A DNA stretch of 8,825 nucleotides from Myxococcales bacterium. GTDB lineage: Bacteria; Desulfobacterota_B; Binatia; UBA1149; SPBQ01. The translations under genes were made by a program, and so were the position numbers. How positions within the stretch are numbered: the stretch's first letter is position 1; every line of letters starts with the position of its first letter. Under the pieces are notes generated by a model. That model was not told where the DNA came from and did not search any database. It saw only the letters and a list, made by a program, of their open reading frames with translations. Of this stretch, positions 1-5,415 are shown piece by piece. The DNA is taken from contig SPBQ01000065.1 in the NCBI GenBank assembly GCA_004525875.1, positions 1-8,825 on the forward strand, given 5' to 3'.

Positions 1-510
1 AGACTCGAACACCGCTCGAGACGCGGTGTCCGTGGATGGTTCCTACCGACTCCCGTGATAGCATGGCGACGCTGATCCGATCTTAGTGGGGACCACTCGT
101 TGATATCCGGCTAATTCGAGCCGGCGCGATCCCGTCGCCTCCTCTGAGCCCAACTCGAGGAGTGAGAATGTCCCTATCCCCGCTCTCCGCGTTTGCGGAC
201 GACCGTGTGGCTCACCCTCTCCCTCTCGCCGGGCGCGGGATGGCGAGAGATCGGTGCCCCACGGCTCGGAGACGCACAGCAGCGACCTTCTCGTCGTGGA
301 ACCCGGCCGCTGCGGCGTACGGGTCGGCGCCGATATCAGCTTCCAGCCCGGCAACGGAGCGCTCGTCCGCGCCATGACCTCGCCCTTCGTTGCCAAAGTA
401 GTGACCGTTCAGGATAGCGGCGCCCGGCGGAGCCGGCGCGGAGCCCTGCATTGAGTCAACGTCGTCCGGCCGCCAACCCGCGGCGCTCGGGCCGAACTCG
501 GAGGATAGAG
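1..510. other. Leader region with no convincing gene
   Basis: No reading frame here resembles a protein family I recognise. Two small plus-strand frames are possible. The first begins at ATG 168 after a GAGGAG at 157-162 and gives 69 residues rich in Ser, Ala, Pro and Arg. The second runs from 254 to 454 and has mostly G/C third positions, but no clear ribosome site and no recognisable motif. A perfect 7-bp inverted repeat lies at 9-15/23-29 (ACACCGC/GCGGTGT) without a T-run. CTCCTC at 139-144 could pair with GAGGAG at 157-162. I treat the region as intergenic, or as the remnant of something lost. Confidence 0.5.
390..418 (+). promoter_or_regulatory. Possible sigma-70 promoter for the cysteine-repeat gene
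   Basis: TTGCCA at 390-395 matches the -35 consensus at five of six positions. It is separated by 17 bases from GATAGC at 413-418, which is only a poor -10 (three of six). It would give a leader of roughly 85 bases before ATG 511. The weak -10 makes this a tentative call. Confidence 0.22.
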
Positions 511-1368
511 ATGATGAGGAACAAGCCTACCTGGGCTCGGTTCATTCAGGCTTCGCTGACAGTGCTGCTAGCTCAGACGTTCGGCGCGAGCGCCGGTGCC
601 GCACGCGCCGAGGACGCAGCCCTACCAAGCGACGCTCACATGAAGCGCTACGGAGACGACTGGGAGTGCAACAGAGGGTACCTGGAGAACGATGATTCGT
701 GCGTGCAGATTGCGATTCCCGATCATGCCTCCCTCGACGCGTCCGGTTACCGCTGGGAGTGCGACCGTGGCTACCGCAGATCAGACGCCGCCTGTGTGCT
801 GGTCGCGCTCCCCGACGACGCGTTCCTGGATCGCAGCGGCCACGATTGGAGCTGCGATCGTGGGTTTCGCAAGGACCGTGACGCGTGTACGCCCGTGACG
901 CTCCCTGCCAATGCATTTCTCGACGCGCGAGGAAGAGGTTGGAACTGTCCGCGCGGGTTCCGCGAGGACGAAGGCGCCTGTACGCCAGTCGCCGTTCCGG
1001 ACCACGGCTACCTCGACTATCTCGGCGACCGGTGGAAGTGCGAGAGAGGATTCGCCAAGGAAGCGGACAGCTGCACACGAGTCGAGATACCGGCGAACGG
1101 ATATCTCGATGAACAGGGAGCGGGATGGGAATGCTCGCGAGGATACCACGAACTCGAAGCCGCATGCGCTCGAGTACGGATCCCTCCCAACGCCTTCCTC
1201 GCAGAGTCGGGACACCAGTGGCAGTGCGAACGCGGCTACAAGAAGGTCGAAGAGTCCTGCGTTGCGCTCTCAGTTCCGACCAACGCACATCTGGTCCCCT
1301 CCGGCGATTACTGGAGCTGCGACCCGGGGTACCGGCGCGAGGCCCAAGGCTGTATCATCGCATTGTAG
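511..1368 (+). CDS. Secreted protein of eight cysteine-containing 31-residue repeats
   Basis: Function unknown. The chosen ATG at 511 has GGAGGA at 500-505, a good ribosome site, and gives 285 residues; a TTG at 451 is open in frame but has no such site. Residues 1-33 look like a Sec signal peptide: basic start, hydrophobic stretch at about 11-30, and Ala-Arg-Ala at 31-33 as likely cleavage site. From residue 38 to the C-terminus the protein is eight consecutive repeats of exactly 31 residues. The pattern is roughly hydrophobic-P-x3-hydrophobic, then G-x2-W-x-C-x-R-G-Y/F, then a charged stretch and a second Cys. Each repeat has two Cys (positions 16 and 27), 16 in all, and none lie elsewhere in the mature part, which suggests one disulfide per repeat in the periplasm or outside the cell. 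Similar W-x-C...G-Y...C repeats occur, as I recall, in uncharacterised secreted bacterial proteins. A binding or structural role is inferred only from architecture. No co-transcribed partner is visible. Confidence 0.85.
   Translation: MMRNKPTWARFIQASLTVLLAQTFGASAGAARAEDAALPSDAHMKRYGDDWECNRGYLENDDSCVQIAIPDHASLDASGYRWECDRGYRRSDAACVLVALPDDAFLDRSGHDWSCDRGFRKDRDACTPVTLPANAFLDARGRGWNCPRGFREDEGACTPVAVPDHGYLDYLGDRWKCERGFAKEADSCTRVEIPANGYLDEQGAGWECSRGYHELEAACARVRIPPNAFLAESGHQWQCERGYKKVEESCVALSVPTNAHLVPSGDYWSCDPGYRREAQGCIIAL
622..1365 (+). repeat. Eight in-frame 93-base coding repeats
   Basis: Eight units of 93 bases start at 622, 715, 808, 901, 994, 1087, 1180 and 1273, with no insertion or deletion between them; the last ends at the stop codon. 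Copies are clearly diverged in DNA but keep the codons for Gly11, Trp14, Cys16, Gly19, an aromatic at 20, and Cys27. Unit 8 has Pro in place of Arg at position 18. Divergence at constant length points to an old duplication under selection for repeat length, not a recent expansion. Confidence 0.85.
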
Positions 1369-1430
1369 GAAGTGCAGACCACTTTGGAACATTGTGGTAG
1401 CGGATATGCCTACGTCCGAGGAGGTTCGAG

Positions 1431-1577
1431 ATGTCGCGAGACGAGCAGGAGATTCGCCGGGTCGTGCGCACCGCCATGGCGTCTCACCTCCCCCTCAGTA
1501 GATCGCGCAGCGCGCGCATGCCGACGGTGACGATGTTCTCACGCGCGAGGGCCGCGCGCCCCGCCTCGCCGCCGTAG
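1431..1577 (+). pseudogene. Truncated start of a DUF4440/SgcJ-like gene
   Basis: An ATG at 1431 follows a strong GAGGAGG ribosome site at 1418-1424. The first 17 residues, MSRDEQEIRRVVRTAMA, look like the N-terminus of small SnoaL-fold DUF4440 (SgcJ/EcaC) proteins, which typically begin with an acidic and Arg-rich helix and then Trp-Met-Ala. After about residue 17 the similarity stops, and the frame runs antisense through the 3' end of the deacetylase gene to a TAG at 1575-1577. The 48-codon product would lack the whole fold, which normally needs about 120 or more residues. The most economical reading is a gene whose 3' part was lost in a rearrangement near 1480. The family match is from memory on a short stretch. 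Confidence 0.4.
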
Positions 1578-2368
1578 AACGTTCGCTCGAACTCGCGGCA
1601 GTGCCACTCCTCGGTCATCACCTCGATCTCGGCGCTGCCGCGCGCGGGATGACAGATGAGATAGCTCACGCCTACGGCGAGGCGTCGCAGGCGTGCCAGG
1701 TTGTGCTCGAGCCCGTTTCCCGCTGCGAAGTGCAGCGAGTCTGCGCAGAACCCATCGAGTAGCGGCCAGCCATCGGCCACCAATCCCTCCACGGCGTCGA
1801 CGATGGGCTGGAGCTCTAGCGGGCGATCTCCGACATCGCCGAGCTCGGGACGGATGAGGAAAACCGGCAGCTCGAACTCTCGAGCCAGCTCGGCATAGAT
1901 CGGAGCAAACTGAGGAAGGAAGACCGTGCCCATGTGCGCGTCGAGGTGTGTGATGTCGATGCCCGCCTCGAGTGCGGTCCGGATCTGCGCGTGCAGCTCT
2001 GCGCGCACTTCGTCGGGACGGGCGTGCGCGGCGGTCTCGAGCGTGGTCCGCCACAGCGCGCCGTCCGGCGCGCACAGCGACGGTACCTCGCCGCGGCCGA
2101 GGACGGGGCCCCAGCGATAGATCTCCCATTCCGAGTTGAGCGTCAGGTGCACGCCGAGGTCGAGGCCAGGGCTCTGCCGCGCGCGCCGCGCGGCCTCGGC
2201 GAACCACGGGCACGGCACCATCACGCTTCCACAAGTGGCCGGACCGTTGGTGAGGGTCTCGAAGGCGCCCTCGTTGGCGGCGTGACACATGCCGATGTCA
2301 TCGGCGTGGACGATCGCGATGCGTGCGTCGGGAGCGTGCCCGAGCTTCTCGGCGAGCGTGGACGGCAT
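1484..2368 (-). CDS. ChbG/HpnK (YdjC-type) carbohydrate deacetylase
   Basis: The 294-residue product is a member of the YdjC/ChbG/HpnK family, metal-dependent enzymes that remove N-acetyl groups from sugars such as chito-oligosaccharides or hopanoid head-group glucosamine. Visible family motifs are HADDIGM at 21-27 (Asp23-Asp24), [10 protein letters not shown] at 72-81 (metal-ligand type His74), THLDAHMG at 140-147, and a C-terminal CHP at 239-241. No signal peptide is seen, so a cytoplasmic enzyme is expected. The frame is open upstream to 2491, but the ATG at 2368 gives the usual family length and places the first strand correctly. That start lies just downstream of a promoter-like sequence and has only a weak AAGG before it. 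It diverges from dapL. The substrate cannot be told from sequence, and the family also includes many members of unknown specificity. Confidence 0.88.
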   Translation of the reverse strand: MPSTLAEKLGHAPDARIAIVHADDIGMCHAANEGAFETLTNGPATCGSVMVPCPWFAEAARRARQSPGLDLGVHLTLNSEWEIYRWGPVLGRGEVPSLCAPDGALWRTTLETAAHARPDEVRAELHAQIRTALEAGIDITHLDAHMGTVFLPQFAPIYAELAREFELPVFLIRPELGDVGDRPLELQPIVDAVEGLVADGWPLLDGFCADSLHFAAGNGLEHNLARLRRLAVGVSYLICHPARGSAEIEVMTEEWHCREFERTFYGGEAGRAALARENIVTVGMRALRDLLRGR

Positions 2369-2374
2369 GCGCGC

Positions 2375-2402
2375 CTTATATCTCGGCGCCGCGGGAGGCC
2401 AA
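2375..2402 (-). promoter_or_regulatory. Promoter of the deacetylase gene, possibly leaderless
   Basis: Read on the minus strand, TTGGCC (2402-2397) is followed after 16 bases by TATAAG (2380-2375). The -10 matches the consensus at five of six positions and the -35 at four. A start site seven bases beyond the -10 would be position 2368, the A of the deacetylase ATG. The transcript would then have no leader, which fits the poor ribosome site. Confidence 0.5.
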
Positions 2403-2463
2403 GTCGCGGGGGGTAAAGGCACGGGCGCACGGAGGCCCTCTCGCATCGCGCGCAGGTCGCGGT

Positions 2464-2469
2464 TATGGT
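2464..2469 (+). promoter_or_regulatory. -10-like element directly before dapL
   Basis: TATGGT at 2464-2469 lies eight bases before ATG 2478. A start site six to eight bases past it would fall on or within two bases of the start codon. There is no purine-rich ribosome site between it and the ATG. I see no convincing -35 at 15-18 bases upstream, so the call is weaker than the one for the divergent gene. Confidence 0.33.
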
Positions 2470-2477
2470 TCCCGCCC

Positions 2478-3704
2478 ATGGCACGCCTCAACGCGAACTA
2501 TTCGAAGCTCACCGCCGGCTACTTGTTTCCCGAGATCGGCCGCCGCGTCGGCGCGTTTCAGCAACAACAGCCTGCGGCGAGGCTCATCCGTCTCGGCATC
2601 GGCGACGTGGTGCTGCCGTTGCCCGTGGCCGTCCGCGAGGCCATGCACACGGCCGTCGACGAGATGGGAACCGAGGATGGCTTCCGCGGCTACGGCCCGG
2701 AGCAGGGCTACGAGTTCCTGCGCGAGGCGATCGCGACGGGGGATTTCGGCAGTCGCGGCGTCGAGGTGGACGCCTCCGAGATCTTCGTCTCGGACGGCTC
2801 GAAGTGCGATAGCGGTAACATCCAGGAGATCTTCGCCGCCGACGCCCGCATCGCCCTGCCCGACCCCGTCTACCCGGTCTACGTCGACACCAACGTGATG
2901 GCCGGACGGACCGGCGCGGCCGACCATGCGGGTCGCTACGCGGGCATCGTCTACCTACCGTGCACCGAGGAGAATGGTTTCACGCCGGAGCCGCCCTCCG
3001 AGCCGGTCGACATGGTCTACCTCTGCTTCCCGAACAATCCGACCGGCAGTGTCGCCAGCCGCTCCGTGCTCGAGCGATGGGTGGCCTGGGCGGCGGATTG
3101 CGGCGCCGTGCTGCTCTTCGACGCCGCCTACGAAGGCTACATCAGCGACGCGGACATCCCGCACTCGATCTACGAGATCCCGGGCGCCCGCAACGTCGCC
3201 ATCGAGTTCCGCAGCTTCTCGAAGACCGCCGGGTTCACCGGCACGCGTTGCGCCTACATCGTCGTTCCCACCGAGCTCGAGGGCGACGTCGGTGCTGAGC
3301 GCGTCAAGCTACAAGCGTTGTGGAGCCGCCGGCACTCGACGAAGTTCAACGGCGTGAGCTACCCGGTGCAGCGTGGCGCGGAGGCGGTCTACAGCGACCA
3401 CGGTCGCGCCGAGGTGCGCGAGCGCGTGGGTTACTACATGGAGAACGCGGAGATCATACGCGAAGGCCTCACCGCGGCCGGCCTCGCCGCGTTCGGCGGC
3501 GTCAATGCGCCCTACGTGTGGGCGAAGACGCCGGCGGGGCTCAGCTCGTGGGAGTTCTTCGATCGGTTGCTCGAGCAGGCTCACGTCGTCGGCACGCCGG
3601 GTTCGGGATTCGGGGCCTGCGGCGAGGGTTACTTCCGCTTGTCGGCGTTCGGTAAACGCGACCAGGTCGAGGAGGCCGTCGAGCGGATCCGCACGCGGCT
3701 TTAG
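2478..3704 (+). CDS. dapL: LL-diaminopimelate aminotransferase
   Basis: DapL is a pyridoxal-phosphate class I/II aminotransferase. It converts tetrahydrodipicolinate to LL-diaminopimelate in one glutamate-dependent step, giving lysine and cross-linking residues for peptidoglycan while bypassing the succinylase and acetylase routes (DapD/C/E). The product has 408 residues, the normal DapL length. Its N-terminus, [20 protein letters not shown], is characteristic and fixes the ATG at 2478, although the frame is open back to 2289. Visible motifs are SDGSKCD at 105-111, FPNNPTG at 184-190, DAAYEGYI at 215-222, the cofactor lysine Lys249 in [13 protein letters not shown], and a C-terminal GYFRLSAFG with substrate-carboxylate Arg387. 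It is a cytoplasmic enzyme. It diverges from the deacetylase gene and converges on the RNase H gene; no other lysine genes are adjacent, so it seems to be transcribed alone. No ribosome site precedes the ATG. No key residue appears missing. Confidence 0.95.
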   Translation: MARLNANYSKLTAGYLFPEIGRRVGAFQQQQPAARLIRLGIGDVVLPLPVAVREAMHTAVDEMGTEDGFRGYGPEQGYEFLREAIATGDFGSRGVEVDASEIFVSDGSKCDSGNIQEIFAADARIALPDPVYPVYVDTNVMAGRTGAADHAGRYAGIVYLPCTEENGFTPEPPSEPVDMVYLCFPNNPTGSVASRSVLERWVAWAADCGAVLLFDAAYEGYISDADIPHSIYEIPGARNVAIEFRSFSKTAGFTGTRCAYIVVPTELEGDVGAERVKLQALWSRRHSTKFNGVSYPVQRGAEAVYSDHGRAEVRERVGYYMENAEIIREGLTAAGLAAFGGVNAPYVWAKTPAGLSSWEFFDRLLEQAHVVGTPGSGFGACGEGYFRLSAFGKRDQVEEAVERIRTRL

Positions 3705-3748
3705 TCGACCGACCTCGCGTGCACGGCGGTGTCCGGGGCAGGTCCAGG

Positions 3749-4270
3749 TTAGCGGTGAGCTCGTCGATAGGCCGTCGCCAGGGCGTCGGCATACTCGTTC
3801 CAGAGAAACCCGGAGTGCGCCTTGATCCAGCGTAGCTTCACGTCCGGCCGCGCTCGGGCCAGCGCGTAGAGCTCCTGTACCAGCTCGAGGTTCTTGATCT
3901 CGCCGGTCTTGCGACGCCAGCCGCGCTTCTCCCAGCCGGCGGCCCAGTCGTTGATGGTATTCACGCACAGCTGGCTGTCGGTCCACACGGTGGTGGCCGG
4001 CCGATTCTCCAGTAGCTTGTAGCCCCCGATCAGCGCCGTCAGCTCCATGCGGTTGTTGGTGGTGTGGGCCTCGTGACCCAACGCCTCGTCGACGATCTCG
4101 CCATCCACTACGCAGACGACCCCCCACCCTCCCGGACCCGGGTTCGGTTCGGCCGCGCCATCGGTGAACACGCCCGTGTCGGGCCCGTCCGTGTAACGCG
4201 CCAGCACTTCCTCGCAGGTCAGATCCTGCTCGCGGCTGGCCCTGCTCCCTCTGCTCGTGCCTCTTGCCAT
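3749..4270 (-). CDS. rnhA: Ribonuclease HI
   Basis: Type I RNase H cleaves the RNA strand of RNA:DNA hybrids, clearing R-loops and replication primers in the cytoplasm. The 173-residue product carries the full DEDD metal centre: Asp37 in FTDGAAEPNPGPGGWG, Glu76 in NRMELTAL, Asp98 in WTDSQLCVN and Asp162 in EYADALA, with the catalytic-loop His152 in KAHSG. Residues 109-128 (Trp- and Lys/Arg-rich) correspond to the basic substrate-handle region. About 30 extra residues precede the catalytic fold; they are charged and show no recognisable hybrid-binding motif. The ATG at 4270 follows a tandem GTAGGGG that can serve as ribosome site. TAGGAT at 4309-4304 on the minus strand could be a -10, without a good -35. 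The gene is convergent with dapL, 44 bases away, and I see no canonical terminator between them. Nothing suggests loss of function. Confidence 0.93.
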   Translation of the reverse strand: MARGTSRGSRASREQDLTCEEVLARYTDGPDTGVFTDGAAEPNPGPGGWGVVCVVDGEIVDEALGHEAHTTNNRMELTALIGGYKLLENRPATTVWTDSQLCVNTINDWAAGWEKRGWRRKTGEIKNLELVQELYALARARPDVKLRWIKAHSGFLWNEYADALATAYRRAHR

Positions 4271-4439
4271 CGCCCCTACCCCTACCTCGTCAGCGAAGCA
4301 GGGATCCTACAGCAATCGCGCGCGAATGCAGGCGGGATCGGTGCAGGCCGTGCACCGCGGCCGTGGAGCTCGACTGCATCACGCAGGGTTGCCTCGTGCC
4401 GACGGGATTGAAAGCCTGCACGTCCTCCTGCCGAAACCC

Positions 4440-4942
4440 GTGTCAGCGGCCGAGGTGCGAGGACTGAAGCAGCTCGGACGGCTCGAGACGCTCATGGACG
4501 TCATCTTCGCGATCACGATCTGGCACCTCTTCTCGATCACCCCGGCGCCCACCGAGCACGCGGCGGGTAGCTCCGCTCTCGAGTTCGTCACCGAGCACTT
4601 GTCCTCGCTGGTGAGCGCCGCTCTGGCGATCGCGCTCGTGCAGATGTTCTTCCTGCTCGTGTTCCTCTACGCGATCGGTTTGAGCATGGAGTTTCCGGGC
4701 GTCATGACCACGCGCATCGCCGAGAGCGTGGCCGCCGCCCTCGTCGGAGTTGCCTCCGTGGTGGGCTGGGCTTATGCGCGGCGTGGTCGGCGTCTGTTCG
4801 CGCCGGAGATCTCCGACGAGAAAGCCGCGGCTATCCAGCACAGGACCTTCGCCGAGCCGCTGACGTGGGCCGCGTCGGTCCGCGCGGCGCCGGCTACCCA
4901 GGGACGCCCGACCGTTGGCTCGCCACGGCCCCGCACGTATAG
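4440..4942 (+). pseudogene. Degenerate TMEM175/DUF1211-like membrane gene
   Basis: From about GTG 4440 the frame encodes LKQLGRLETLMDVIFAITIW, which resembles the first helix of bacterial TMEM175-family (DUF1211) proteins, a family containing potassium channels. Further on, QMFFLLVFLYAIGL and ESVAAALVGVASVVGWAYA followed by a basic stretch and FAEPLTW resemble the later helices. From memory of the family, the end of helix 2 and the loop to helix 3 seem missing: two half-helices run directly together around 4600-4690, an in-frame loss of perhaps 25-35 residues. After FAEPLTW (about 4869) the expected final hydrophobic helices are absent and the frame becomes Arg/Pro/Gly-rich, staying open to 5231 only by chance and overlapping the next gene out of frame. 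Another frame stops at 4940-4942. No good ribosome site precedes the start. A relic is likeliest; a short functional variant is possible. The 169 bases before it (4271-4439) hold nothing else I can support. Confidence 0.45.
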
Positions 4943-4943
4943 T
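4915..4943 (+). promoter_or_regulatory. Sigma-70-type promoter of the receiver gene
   Basis: TTGGCT at 4915-4920 and TATAGT at 4938-4943 are separated by 17 bases, the ideal spacing. The -10 matches five of six consensus positions. A start site at about 4949-4950 gives a leader of about 73 bases before ATG 5023. The promoter lies within the decayed 3' end of the preceding membrane gene. Confidence 0.6.
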
Positions 4944-4948
4944 AGCGG

Positions 4949-4980
4949 GCCGCCGTTCGGATCGCCCTGCAGGGGGCGGC
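4949..4980 (+). other. GC-rich hairpin at the predicted 5' end of the receiver mRNA
   Basis: GCCGCC at 4949-4954 can pair with GGCGGC at 4975-4980, enclosing 20 bases that include the palindrome CCCTGCAGGG at 4965-4974. The stem begins almost exactly at the predicted transcription start. It leaves the ribosome site (GAGGA, 5014-5018) free, so a stabilising role for the 5' end is more plausible than translational control. An octamer, CGGATCGC, is repeated at 4958-4965 and 4982-4989. Confidence 0.3.
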
Positions 4981-5022
4981 ACGGATCGCGGGCTCCCGAA
5001 GCACGCAAGCTGCGAGGACCCG

Positions 5023-5382
5023 ATGCCGAAGATTTTGCTCGTCGAAGATCAGGAGATGAACCGCGACATGCTGTCGCGACGTTTGATCAAGCGTGGCTAC
5101 GAGGTGGCGATCGCCGTCGACGGTGCCGAGGGCGTCGCGATGGCCAAGTCGGAGAGCCCCGATTTGATCCTGATGGACATCAGCCTGCCCGTGATGAACG
5201 GCTACGAGGCAACGCGTACCATCAAGGCTGACGATGCCACCCGCTCGATTCCCATCATCGCGCTCACCGCGCACGCGATGAGCACCGATCGCGAGAAGGC
5301 TCTCGAGGCCGGCTGCGACGCCTACGAGACCAAGCCGGTCGAGCTCCCGCGCCTGCTCGAGACCATCGAAAAGCTCCTCTGA
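5023..5382 (+). CDS. Stand-alone CheY-like response regulator
   Basis: The 119-residue product is a complete receiver domain with no output domain. It would accept a phosphoryl group from a histidine kinase and act through protein contacts in the cytoplasm. All key residues are present: acidic pair Glu8-Asp9, phospho-acceptor Asp52 in LILMDISLPVMNG, Thr82 in IIALTAHAM and Lys104 in ETKPVE. The sequence resembles the DivK/CheY-like single-domain receivers and the receivers attached to hybrid kinases. The start ATG 5023 is preceded by GAGGA at 5014-5018 and by its own promoter. No kinase is encoded beside it, so the partner is unlinked. It converges on the multi-module signalling gene, whose receiver domain lacks the Asp that this one keeps. 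A specific process cannot be assigned. Confidence 0.9.
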   Translation: MPKILLVEDQEMNRDMLSRRLIKRGYEVAIAVDGAEGVAMAKSESPDLILMDISLPVMNGYEATRTIKADDATRSIPIIALTAHAMSTDREKALEAGCDAYETKPVELPRLLETIEKLL

Positions 5383-5393
5383 GAGCCCTCCGT

Positions 5394-5411
5394 GGCGACC
5401 GCGAGGTCGCC
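5394..5411. terminator. GNRA-capped hairpin between convergent genes
   Basis: GGCGACC (5394-5400), loop GCGA (5401-5404) and GGTCGCC (5405-5411) form a perfect 7-bp stem with a GNRA-type loop on the plus strand. It sits in the 33 bases between two convergent stop codons, where a bidirectional terminator would be expected. No T-run follows on either side, so classical intrinsic termination is doubtful. Confidence 0.4.
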
Positions 5412-5415
5412 GACT

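Noticed and set aside
9..29. Seven-base-pair inverted repeat as a terminator of an upstream gene
   Set aside because: No T-run follows on either strand and no upstream gene is visible.
152..170. Similarity between the sequence before ATG 168 and that before ATG 511 (AACTCG followed by a purine-rich stretch)
   Set aside because: After the first six bases the match is only shared purines, as expected for two ribosome sites, so a duplicated leader is not supported.
254..454. Plus-strand 66-codon frame with mostly G/C third positions
   Set aside because: The opposite strand is also open in the same register, so codon bias does not decide the strand; there is no ribosome site and no recognisable motif. 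Kept only as a note in the leader region.
1378..1398. ACCAC/GTGGT hairpin after the cysteine-repeat gene as a terminator
   Set aside because: Only five base pairs with a ten-base loop and no T-run; too weak to call.
4264..4467. Cysteine-rich plus-strand frame (eight Cys in its last ~45 residues)
   Set aside because: It overlaps the RNase H start and the beginning of the membrane relic out of frame, has no ribosome site, and many TGC codons are expected by chance in this GC-rich DNA.
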